From the IMG/VR virus record IMGVR_UViG_3300029266_000554, positions 1 to 27,516 of that record: DNA of 27,516 bases. The stretch is one strand, 5' to 3'. A program made the translations under genes and the position numbers. The stretch is from a virus. The notes below the pieces were generated by a model. It did not search any database, was not told where the DNA came from, and was given only the letters and a program-made list of their open reading frames with translations. Of this stretch, positions 19,359-26,639 are shown one piece after another; position 1 is the first letter of the stretch; each line of letters begins with the position of its first letter.

Positions 19359-21237
19359 TAAAAAACTCCTTATAATGTACTGTAGCTTCTCCCCAACTAT
19401 TACCTACCTCTGCATCAACTTTATTGGGGACACATAAAGGTGTGCAATCTGCCATGACCTGCATAATAAGCTCACACTGGTCAGGGTCAGTAACCGAAAT
19501 ATCTAATTCATCATGTACTTGAGTATGAGGGAGTATACCTTCTTTGTATAACTCTATCATAGCTTGCTTAGTCATATCTGCTGCTGAGCCTTGTATTAAT
19601 CTATTCATAGCTTTATAAGTAAAAGCTCTTTTAACTTGACTACCATACTCAGTAACAGCTTTTTCATATGGGTAAGCTGGTTGCCTATCATTCATAGGCT
19701 CGTATAAATTAAATCTACACTTACGACCAGCTATGGTAGTAATGTATCCACGGTTAGCACCAAGCCTAGCACATTGATCACGTAAACCTTTGATAAAAGG
19801 TACTCTTTTATGATATGTATCGAATAATATTTCTGCTTCCTGCATTGACAAATCTAACTGTTTAACTAGTTTGTCTTTACCCATGCCGTAACTTAATCCT
19901 AAGTTTATAATCTTAGCTTCTTTACGACTTATGTTAGCCATGTCTGCTACTACTTGATGGAAGTCTGCGTCTTTATTGCGATAAGCATCTACTGCATCCT
20001 CAGCACCTTCTTGCTCAGTAGCTGACGCGTAGTGTACTGTTAATCTAGGTTCTTGTTGAGAATAATCAAAACACCCCCAGTAATGATCCTTCTCGGGTAT
20101 AAAGATACTACGTATGAGTGGACCAATATAATCATTACGAGCTGGTACTTGCTGTAGATTAGGGTTACTACTACTGAATCTACCTGTTACAGTACCACCA
20201 CGGTCGCTACGTAAAGGATGAAGTTCTCCGTGTATTCTGCCGTTAACATTATGTTCTAGTATCATCTTATCTATAAAGGTAGTTCTAGCTTTATTTAACT
20301 TACGTGCTCTTACTATGTTGTTTGCTAACTTATGGTCATGAGCCTCTAGCCAGTCCCCAGCAAAAGATGGTGCATTAGTTTTAGGTGTACGTGGGTAGCT
20401 TAGTCCTGCTCTATCAAATACTGTAGCTATAGACTGTGCTGCCCATAAGTCAGGCTTCATACCGAACTCTTTATGGATAGAGGTCAAAATAGTATCTTCC
20501 TCTTTCTTTAACTTTTTACTTACTTGTTCCGCTACGTCTAAATCTACTGGTACGCCTGTGTATCTCATATCTAATAAAATAGGTATTAATGATGTCTCTA
20601 ACGCATAAATCTTACTTACGTTCTCTAGTTTAATTAACTCTTTAAATACCTGCCATAACTGTAGTGTTAACCCTGCATCTTTTTCACCATATGGACCAAC
20701 ATACTTAGCTGGTAATTTATACATTTCACTTTTAGGGTTAAGTCCGTAAGCATTTGCTGCCTCAATAAGTAAAGTTTCGTCTTTGGTTTCACCGCAATAT
20801 TTTTCACCAAGATTATTGAGTGAGTAACTATATTGATTCTCATCTATAAGAGGAGCAGCAAACATAGTGTCTTGTATTTTACCTTTAACTTCTATGCCAT
20901 AACGTTTAAGCCAACCCATATCATAAAGAGAGTTATGAAATATTTTATCGTTACTGTGGCTCATTTGTTTAGTCATCCATTTAATAACTAAGTCTTTATC
21001 TAAATTACCACCACCTTCATGTTGAATAGGAAAGTACATATTAAAATCTTTAGTGGCTATAGCTATACCAGTTATATACCCAGTATCAGCAAAAGCCCAA
21101 GAAGGACCATGAGACATTAATAGTGGATCATATGTTTCTAAGTCTACAGCTACTTCACTATAATTACTTAGGTCTGGTAGACTACTAGGAGGAGTCCAAT
21201 CCACCTCTGGTATAAATAAACTTACTTGTCTAGGCAT
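19351..21237 (-). CDS. polA: DNA polymerase, family A, with 3'-5' exonuclease
   Basis: 628 residues, phage replicative size, no 5'-nuclease domain. Exonuclease motifs: D32/E34 (VDLETYDP), N102...D106 (HNSLYDMGWL), Y183...D187 (YGEKDAG). Polymerase motifs: A at about 390-398 (FDYSQQEPR), B at 438-451 with R438, K442, L446, Y450, G451 (RKEAKIINLGLSYG), C at 574-578 (VHDEL). L446 aligns with E. coli Phe762, the site used to classify viral family A polymerases; Leu types are reported to be slower and more faithful. It overlaps the nucleotidyltransferase gene by 16 bases. Confidence 0.95.
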   Translation of the reverse strand: MPRQVSLFIPEVDWTPPSSLPDLSNYSEVAVDLETYDPLLMSHGPSWAFADTGYITGIAIATKDFNMYFPIQHEGGGNLDKDLVIKWMTKQMSHSNDKIFHNSLYDMGWLKRYGIEVKGKIQDTMFAAPLIDENQYSYSLNNLGEKYCGETKDETLLIEAANAYGLNPKSEMYKLPAKYVGPYGEKDAGLTLQLWQVFKELIKLENVSKIYALETSLIPILLDMRYTGVPVDLDVAEQVSKKLKKEEDTILTSIHKEFGMKPDLWAAQSIATVFDRAGLSYPRTPKTNAPSFAGDWLEAHDHKLANNIVRARKLNKARTTFIDKMILEHNVNGRIHGELHPLRSDRGGTVTGRFSSSNPNLQQVPARNDYIGPLIRSIFIPEKDHYWGCFDYSQQEPRLTVHYASATEQEGAEDAVDAYRNKDADFHQVVADMANISRKEAKIINLGLSYGMGKDKLVKQLDLSMQEAEILFDTYHKRVPFIKGLRDQCARLGANRGYITTIAGRKCRFNLYEPMNDRQPAYPYEKAVTEYGSQVKRAFTYKAMNRLIQGSAADMTKQAMIELYKEGILPHTQVHDELDISVTDPDQCELIMQVMADCTPLCVPNKVDAEVGNSWGEATVHYKEFFNE

Positions 21238-21623
21238 CTTTTACGCAACTCCGTAGATGAAAACTCATGTTTTCTTTCATTCCAATGTATTTTTTCAACA
21301 CCAAACTCATCACGTCCAGTAAATGGTTTTCTATAGTACTCCTCACCTATTATTCTTATATCCCACTGTACGCCTCTTAATATATTTAATAAGTCTTCTT
21401 CCCTTTCGTAAACTAATATGTCTTCAACATATCTACACGCTTTAACTTGAATCTGTCTTTCAACTATATTTTGTATAGGTACATTTTTTTCTGGTCTATC
21501 TAAGCTTGGGTCTTTTTGAATACAAACTGTTAAATGGTCGCACACAGTTTTAGCTTCAGCCAGCATAAGTATATGCCCAGCGTGAAATAAATCAAACGCC
21601 CCAAATGTTATACCTCTAATCAT
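21222..21623 (-). CDS. Cytidylyltransferase-like nucleotidyltransferase
   Basis: 133 residues from ATG 21623. It has the HIGH-type nucleotide-binding signature GAFDLFHAGH (8-17; H14-x-x-H17) and the C-terminal SSTELR (about 122-127), as in glycerol-3-phosphate or CTP-type cytidylyltransferases (TagD, about 130 residues). These transfer CMP or AMP to a phosphorylated small molecule. The substrate cannot be read; preparing an activated group for DNA modification is a possibility given the neighbours. The frame extends to a TTG at 21647, but ATG 21623 gives the recurrent 8-base overlap (ATGATTAG). Confidence 0.75.
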   Translation of the reverse strand: MIRGITFGAFDLFHAGHILMLAEAKTVCDHLTVCIQKDPSLDRPEKNVPIQNIVERQIQVKACRYVEDILVYEREEDLLNILRGVQWDIRIIGEEYYRKPFTGRDEFGVEKIHWNERKHEFSSTELRKRCLDK

Positions 21624-21909
21624 CGGTGTTGACACAATAAGCTTCAACTAATAACAGATATCTACGTAAATCACGTATGTCATCTAGTATACCATTGGTA
21701 CTAGGATCCATCTCAATAGTTTTAAATACGTCATAATCGTTATCTTTAGCTTGGTTTTCTATCCTATCCCATTTACGAGCCAGCATCATAAAAGCACCTA
21801 CGCCACCTCTCATACGCCAACTATCACCATAACTTTCTTGAGCTTTACGCAAAGCTACTGCATCACCTACACCTAAATCGTGTATTTTATCAAAATCACT
21901 ACCCGACAT
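21616..21909 (-). CDS. Nmad1/DUF1599-like small protein
   Basis: 97 residues with KAQESYGDSWRMRGGVGAFM and MLARKWDRIENQ, then ILDDIRDLRRYLLLVEAY. The YGxSW...K-x-x-RI...D-x-x-x-Y pattern resembles the nucleotide modification-associated domain 1 (DUF1599) that phages often encode beside nucleotide-metabolism genes. No catalytic residues are certain. It starts at the stop of the YfbR-like gene (one-base overlap) and leads into the nucleotidyltransferase. Confidence 0.6.
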   Translation of the reverse strand: MSGSDFDKIHDLGVGDAVALRKAQESYGDSWRMRGGVGAFMMLARKWDRIENQAKDNDYDVFKTIEMDPSTNGILDDIRDLRRYLLLVEAYCVNTDD

Positions 21910-22409
21910 TATATACCTCCGTATATCTTAATAAGATAACCCAGTAACTGTTTACCTTTATTGTTTAAATCGTTTGATGCTAAAAACTCAACACCGTTAC
22001 TAAAAACTTCATTCATATTAGTATTACCTAAACGCCTTTGACGTACACAAAATACTAGTAACTCAAACATGTCCGCCTGTTTACCCAACTTAGTTTCTAT
22101 TGGGTCGAGCTTATAACTAATGCCTATGTCACTTTCATACTTATCTTCTATCCTTTTTAATACTTCTACTAAATCAGGGTTAGCCCACTTGACAGGGGCA
22201 GGAATATCACCAGTAAATAGTTCAGCTACGTCATGAGTTAAAGCTCTTAATATAGCTTCTTTACTTACGTTAGGCTCAAGATATTGTAGTATTATAGCTA
22301 CGCCCCAAGAATGAGAAGCTACTGATTGCTCACCTATAGTTTCTAGTGTGTGGTAACGTTTAATAGTTCCACCACGTATCATATTAAATAAATCATTCAT
22401 ATCTGTCAT
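21909..22409 (-). CDS. HD-domain 5'-deoxynucleotidase (YfbR-like)
   Basis: 166 residues from ATG 22409, which has AAGGAG about 10 bases upstream. HD phosphohydrolase motifs: R18, H33 (SVASHSWGVA), H59-D60 (RALTHDVAELFTGDIPAPVK, E63 and D68 included) and D113 (GKQADMFELL). This is the YfbR pattern, and YfbR removes phosphate from deoxynucleoside monophosphates. In a phage that replaces a base, such an enzyme can deplete the normal dNMP; the substrate here is unknown. An alternative ATG at 22400 would give the 8-base overlap seen elsewhere. Confidence 0.85.
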   Translation of the reverse strand: MTDMNDLFNMIRGGTIKRYHTLETIGEQSVASHSWGVAIILQYLEPNVSKEAILRALTHDVAELFTGDIPAPVKWANPDLVEVLKRIEDKYESDIGISYKLDPIETKLGKQADMFELLVFCVRQRRLGNTNMNEVFSNGVEFLASNDLNNKGKQLLGYLIKIYGGI

Positions 22410-23079
22410 TACACATTTTCTCCTTACCAAAGTAACACCATTTACAACCAAACGTACTAGGTTTAGCTGGGAACTCTGTAGCTGTTGTCATGGCTACGGC
22501 TCTGTCATTTAACTTCTTTTGTTTATGAACTATGTTATCAGCACTATATTCGTACCTATCTATTTTACCATGGTCTAAATACCACAGCTCTGTAGTTATA
22601 GTTTTAATTTCAGGCATACGTTCTAGTACAACCGCACCATATAACTCACACTGTTCTCTATGTGTTTCTTGATTGCCGTCATATCTACCTGTTTTAAAGT
22701 CTATAACTCTAGCGGTATCTGTGCCGTCTATGTGTACAAAAGCATCTACTTTAGCCCTACCCCATGTAGTTTCACCAAACCATGGAGCAGGTTTCCAATC
22801 TTTATCAAAAGCCCAATCACCCTCACATGTCACGTAACTTTTAAGGTGAAGTTCTTTTAATGCATCAAAAGCTTCTTCAAAGTCAGCTAAAGGTTTAGGT
22901 ATCTCATCATAACGACCTCTTATATAATCTTCACACATAGTATGGATATCTTTACCTCTATCCATAGCTTTATTTCCTGGCTCTTTTATACGTTTAATGT
23001 AAGCATAGTGTGCTTTCTTAGGGCACTTTTCAAAAGTACCTAATCTACTATATGACCATTGATGTATTTTATCACTCAT
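22393..23079 (-). CDS. PD-(D/E)XK exonuclease, Cas4/RecB-like with Fe-S cysteines
   Basis: 228 residues. Nuclease residues: H46, D112 (GRAKVDAF), D127 and K129 (VIDFKTG), Q143...Y147 (REQCELYG). The iron-sulphur set is C19 (FEKCPKK) plus C212, C215 and C223 near the C-terminus (GCKWCYFGKEKMC), as in Cas4 and AddB. Phage versions process DNA ends during replication or recombination. No CRISPR locus is in the window, so this is not an adaptation gene. It overlaps the ThyA-family gene by four bases (ATGA). Confidence 0.88.
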   Translation of the reverse strand: MSDKIHQWSYSRLGTFEKCPKKAHYAYIKRIKEPGNKAMDRGKDIHTMCEDYIRGRYDEIPKPLADFEEAFDALKELHLKSYVTCEGDWAFDKDWKPAPWFGETTWGRAKVDAFVHIDGTDTARVIDFKTGRYDGNQETHREQCELYGAVVLERMPEIKTITTELWYLDHGKIDRYEYSADNIVHKQKKLNDRAVAMTTATEFPAKPSTFGCKWCYFGKEKMCNDRYE

Positions 23080-24110
23080 TTAGTCCTCCTCAACAACCAG
23101 TCAAAACCAGCGGTTGCCCAATCAGTAGCAGCACAGTTTTGAACCTCAGACATAGCATCATCAGTATCACCTTGCTTATGTAAAAACCATGCATCTTGTA
23201 AAGGCACAGCTACATCACTAAAAAATACGTCATCAAACTCTATATCTTGAAAAGGTTTACGATCTAAAAATTTTACTAAATCTTTATTCCAATCTTCTAT
23301 GTTATCGCTATTAAACATAGGGAAATAATTAATGGATTTATTATCATATGGGTTCTCAAAATGTTTAATTGAATAGTAGTCAAAAGCGTCAGACTCTTCT
23401 AGCCTAGAATGCATTTCATCAAATACTTTAGTGTATGCGTGAAAACTATCACTAACTTGAGTGTACTCACCTATTTCTACATCTATAGCACTAGCTACGT
23501 ATTCTTGTAACATAGACATATGTACTACGTTAGCCCCGAATGTGCCCCATATAGCGTCGTTAGACCTACAGCAAACTGTCATTAATAACCTGTTATTACG
23601 TATCTTAAAATAAATAGTAGTGTTACAAGGTACATCTACGCCTTTACGATCTAAGTCATTTACGGGATCCCACATCTGTAACACGCATCTTCTATCGGTA
23701 GGATCATTCTTTAGTCTTTCAATAATGATTTCTAACTGGTTGATAGTACCTAAAGCTACACTAGAACCATCACGGAAATAGTCTATCCATCTCCAACCAT
23801 AAGCACCATGTAGTGTTTCACCATCATCACTATAATCACTCATACGATTGTTATACTGTTTAACAAAAGTTAAATCATTACGACCAGCCAACATCCACAA
23901 ACCCTCCATAAAATGAAAGAATGGATTAGCATCTCTTACTTCTTCAAATAAAACTCTTTCCCAAGGTTTATCATATACTGTGCTCACAGCACACTCATGT
24001 TCTACTACGTTACCTACTCGACTTTCTTTTATATCTTCTTGATCAAAAGAAAGCATATCCATAGCTTTTATAAAACCATCATTAACGTTTCTACATCTAA
24101 TTACATCCAT
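23076..24110 (-). CDS. ThyA-family enzyme: thymidylate synthase or dUMP hydroxymethylase
   Basis: 344 residues, longer than bacterial ThyA (about 264). Family residues are present: R140-R141 (DPTDRRCVLQMWDP), nucleophile C162 (DVPCNTTIYF), RSND (182-185), N194 (FGANVVHMS), H224 and Y226 (DSFHAYTKV). The Asn fits dUMP rather than dCMP. At the position of E. coli Trp80/Trp83 (TIWDEW) it has RMSDYSDDG, so both Trp are absent; loss of Trp80 in thymidylate synthase lets the methylene intermediate escape, and hydroxymethylases lack it. With base-modification genes upstream, 5-hydroxymethyl-dUMP synthesis is plausible; plain thymidylate synthesis is the alternative. Confidence 0.85.
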   Translation of the reverse strand: MDVIRCRNVNDGFIKAMDMLSFDQEDIKESRVGNVVEHECAVSTVYDKPWERVLFEEVRDANPFFHFMEGLWMLAGRNDLTFVKQYNNRMSDYSDDGETLHGAYGWRWIDYFRDGSSVALGTINQLEIIIERLKNDPTDRRCVLQMWDPVNDLDRKGVDVPCNTTIYFKIRNNRLLMTVCCRSNDAIWGTFGANVVHMSMLQEYVASAIDVEIGEYTQVSDSFHAYTKVFDEMHSRLEESDAFDYYSIKHFENPYDNKSINYFPMFNSDNIEDWNKDLVKFLDRKPFQDIEFDDVFFSDVAVPLQDAWFLHKQGDTDDAMSEVQNCAATDWATAGFDWLLRRTK

Positions 24111-24892
24111 TAAAATAACTCCCCTGATTGTTTACTTACACCACTATTATATGCTCTTTTCCACTGTACGTTTACATCTTTACGTATGCCACCACCCCAT
24201 GCTGTTTTAGTTTCCTTTTCAACTATTTTAACAAAGTCGGGGTGTAGCTCATGTAGTAATTCAGCACCTTTTGACTGTACTTCTTCAGTACGCCACTCAC
24301 TACAACCGCCAGCAGCATTAGAAGACTTTTGACCTTGAGCATAATAATAACTAATTTTACTACCTTTACCTTGACGCAATAACTGTAGGTTTATATCAAA
24401 ATCTTCCATAACTTCAGTTCTAGCTAACTCAATGCCTTCGAACATATCTAGGTTATACCCTAGTACTCTCATGTACCTAGTATTCTCTACTGATAAGTGC
24501 TCTACTCGGTTATTACCTTCTCTACCACTAACACCTACATGTGCATGGTCATCAAGCCACTTATCCAGTAACCCAAATAAAGCAGGATACTCTTCAGGTT
24601 CCATGTACCTTAAATGCCAGTCTGTAGGAGATTTACGTATATAAAAACGTAGGTCATCATCTAACATAACTATCTTAGGGTCGGTGGTGTTATCGTGTAT
24701 AAATTTACGTTTACCTGATATACCTTTTATAGATGAAGGGATAACCATGTATTTACAATCGTATTTATCTTTGTATAAATGCTCCTCATCATCATCAATA
24801 ACGAGGACTACTTCTTTACGCATCTCCTCTGGAAAAAATGACAGGGTAACTTGATCGTGTGCTCTGCCTCTAGTTGGAATATAAATTATCAT
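24110..24892 (-). CDS. TAGT-like glycosyltransferase (DNA-modification type)
   Basis: 260 residues with a GT-A-type start IPTRGRAHDQVTLSFFPEEM, a nucleotide-sugar/metal motif MLDDDLRFY (D78-D80) and an acidic site EDFDINLQLL (E163-D164). The pattern IPTRGR...R...I...DDD matches the TET-associated glycosyltransferase (TAGT) family that phages use to glycosylate hydroxymethylated bases in DNA. The C-terminus is basic. It sits between the ThyA-family gene and the thymine-pyrophosphorylase-like gene with one-base overlaps on both sides (TAATG), consistent with one pathway. The acceptor base is not shown by sequence. Confidence 0.7.
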   Translation of the reverse strand: MIIYIPTRGRAHDQVTLSFFPEEMRKEVVLVIDDDEEHLYKDKYDCKYMVIPSSIKGISGKRKFIHDNTTDPKIVMLDDDLRFYIRKSPTDWHLRYMEPEEYPALFGLLDKWLDDHAHVGVSGREGNNRVEHLSVENTRYMRVLGYNLDMFEGIELARTEVMEDFDINLQLLRQGKGSKISYYYAQGQKSSNAAGGCSEWRTEEVQSKGAELLHELHPDFVKIVEKETKTAWGGGIRKDVNVQWKRAYNSGVSKQSGELF

Positions 24893-25746
24893 TATAGTAT
24901 GTCCTCCTCATATTCACGTGGTTTATATCTGGATCGTGGTCTACCTTGACCTAAACGTGTCCTCTCATATTTATCAAACTCGCATAAACAATGTTCTATG
25001 TCTCTCATTTCTAGCGGTAATGGTGTGTTATTGAGTAAGGCTAGTAAGTCTCTCATCTCTTGTATAAAGAGGGGCTTCTTTTGTTTACTGTCTAACGTTC
25101 TACCGAATATTCTATTAAGTCCTCTCATAGCTCCTGGTCCAGGATTAGCCCAAGTCATGATATCTGGTGCGTTACGTAACCATTTAGTATGACGTAAATC
25201 AGTAACTACCTCGTAAGACATAAAATCACTAAATCCAGGATAAGGTAAAAAACTTTTCCAACAGTTTTCTATACTACTAAAATCAAAATCACCATGATAG
25301 TTAGCATATAGTGGTGTAAGTATTTTGTCAACTGTTTGTTCTATTTTAGTTCCGCCTAATGTACCTGTTAACATATACGCACCTGTGTAAATTTTCTCAC
25401 CTTTATCTTTACGCTCTTTCATAATACCTTTAATACGCTCTGAGTCAAAAGTATCAGGAAAGCCGATAGCTTCTAAAGTGGGTGGCCAATTGATTTGCCT
25501 AGCCATAGCCATAGCAAAAGGTAGGTTAGGGTGGTCAGCATGTGGCTCTCTCCAGTTTTCTCGTATCCAGATAGTTACTCTGTCTAACTCACGATACACG
25601 TTACAAAAGCTGTACTCAGTAAGAATAGGATCATCGCTCCATGGATAGGGATCATTGTTTAACTCCTTCTTTATAAAAATGTTATGACGCTCGATCATAA
25701 AGTTATTAAAATCTTGTACACGCCTTAAATTAATGTCATCTGTCAT
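24892..25746 (-). CDS. Alpha-glutamyl/putrescinyl thymine pyrophosphorylase-like protein
   Basis: 284 residues. The N-terminal block FNNFMIERHNIFIKKE, PYPWSDDPILTEYSFCNVYR, ELDRVTIWIRENW and MARQINWPPTLEAIGFP matches the signature I recall for aGPT-Pplases (R...PW-x-DDPIL-x-x-Y-x-F-C-N-x-x-R-E-x-D-R). The later YMLTGTLGGTKIEQTVD and the basic C-terminus are also typical. This family was defined from phages SP10 and phiW-14, where it attaches amines or glutamate to pyrophosphorylated hydroxymethyluracil in DNA. The pyrophosphate-forming kinase expected with it is not in this window. Confidence 0.75.
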   Translation of the reverse strand: MTDDINLRRVQDFNNFMIERHNIFIKKELNNDPYPWSDDPILTEYSFCNVYRELDRVTIWIRENWREPHADHPNLPFAMAMARQINWPPTLEAIGFPDTFDSERIKGIMKERKDKGEKIYTGAYMLTGTLGGTKIEQTVDKILTPLYANYHGDFDFSSIENCWKSFLPYPGFSDFMSYEVVTDLRHTKWLRNAPDIMTWANPGPGAMRGLNRIFGRTLDSKQKKPLFIQEMRDLLALLNNTPLPLEMRDIEHCLCEFDKYERTRLGQGRPRSRYKPREYEEDIL

Positions 25747-25747
25747 G

Positions 25748-26080
25748 TTAATCCTTATGTAGTTTAATAAAGTATTCCGCTTCTACTAATACTAATGGTT
25801 TACTTCGGTTACGTTTAATTACGACTAGTGGTTCATATTTACCACAATTACTCTCAGCTTGTTCATAGGCTTTCCATACGTTAACAGCTTCTTGGTTTTT
25901 ACACTCGATTGAATAAGGAAATATGTTCCTAGACTGTTTACCCATTATAATGTCCTCACCTTGACTACCCATAGGTCTACTTTCTAAATCCTCTGGGTCA
26001 AGACCTAGTATCTCTACTAACTTACTAGCAAACCATTGCTGTAGTTTACGACCTTTAGCTTTAGCACTACTAGGACGCAT
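25748..26080 (-). CDS. PD-(D/E)XK endonuclease, resolvase-like
   Basis: 110 residues: MRPSSAKAKGRKLQQWFASK, then SRPMGSQGEDIIMG with D43, SIECKN with E59-x-K61, and VWKAYEQAE with Q74. This is a minimal PD-(D/E)XK core like small archaeal or phage Holliday-junction resolvases and VRR-type nucleases. A role in resolving replication or recombination intermediates fits its place in the replication operon. Confidence 0.75.
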   Translation of the reverse strand: MRPSSAKAKGRKLQQWFASKLVEILGLDPEDLESRPMGSQGEDIIMGKQSRNIFPYSIECKNQEAVNVWKAYEQAESNCGKYEPLVVIKRNRSKPLVLVEAEYFIKLHKD

Positions 26081-26564
26081 GTTGCCACCAGTCTGGTTGC
26101 CTATCAGGTAGTTTATTCCACTGAGCGTAATGCTTTTCGTTAACTACGTAATCACGGTAGGCTTTAACAGGGTCAGTGTTTTTATACTGGTCGGGCATAG
26201 CTTGAGCCATAGGAGTTAAGTTACCGTCTTTAATAGTAAGGGGCATTTCTAATAAGCAGTCTTTTAACTTTACGTAACTAAGGTGTTTTCTACCGTACCT
26301 GTTTTCATACTCCTTAGATAAAGCAAGAAAATGACAGTATAACCAGTGATAGTTTTCACTAGTTTCCCTAGCCCATATACTACATGGGTGATTGATATGA
26401 GCAGTTTTATATAGCCCACGCTCGTTACAGTAATCATCACCACTAAGTACACGGTGTGCAGTACTAAGCATCTGAGCTGACTCTAGAGGCATCTTGACTA
26501 CTAGTTTATCGGGTAAGCACATTGCTGCATAAACAGGGTCTTTGTGTACGTAAAATATATTCAT
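26070..26564 (-). CDS. Conserved phage protein, MNIFYVHKDP type
   Basis: 164 residues from ATG 26564, which has GAGGAATACC before it; the longer frame starts at TTG 26576. The conserved block reads MNIFYVHKDPVYAAMCLPDK, LVVKMPLESAQMLSTAHRVL, then HINHPCSIWARETSENYHWL and EYENRYGRKHLS. I know this pattern (D-K-x-V-V-K-M-x-L-E-x-A-Q...H-x-x-H-P-C...W) from many phages but not an established function. The His/Cys cluster could bind metal. It is immediately downstream of an inverted repeat (26610-26633). Confidence 0.65.
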   Translation of the reverse strand: MNIFYVHKDPVYAAMCLPDKLVVKMPLESAQMLSTAHRVLSGDDYCNERGLYKTAHINHPCSIWARETSENYHWLYCHFLALSKEYENRYGRKHLSYVKLKDCLLEMPLTIKDGNLTPMAQAMPDQYKNTDPVKAYRDYVVNEKHYAQWNKLPDRQPDWWQHAS

Positions 26565-26609
26565 GGTATTCCTCAAAAGTAAAGTATTATTTATAATTTG
26601 TTACTAAAA

Positions 26610-26633
26610 TTTTACTTTACTTGTAAAGTAAAA
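26610..26633. repeat. Perfect 11-bp inverted repeat, operator-like
   Basis: TTTTACTTTAC-TT-GTAAAGTAAAA. It lies in the 75-base gap between the helicase stop and the next start, so it may be an operator or a weak transcription stop. The arm contains TTTACTTTAC, the string shared by the three LNYD-family promoters. Confidence 0.75.
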
Positions 26634-26639
26634 GTAAAG

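Noticed and set aside
21909-22409. DatZ-type dATPase of a 2-aminoadenine (Z) genome
   Set aside because: The HD protein next to a family A polymerase recalls Z-genome phages, but its motifs (GDIPAPVK) are those of YfbR and no PurZ or MazZ gene is in the window. It would need reconsideration if purZ lies outside.
22393-23079. cas4 of a CRISPR system
   Set aside because: The fold and Fe-S cysteines are Cas4-like, but there is no repeat-spacer array or other cas gene; such nucleases are common in phage replication modules.
26270-26452. 60-residue minus-strand frame
   Set aside because: Alternative frame inside the conserved MNIFYVHKDP-type gene, without ribosome site.
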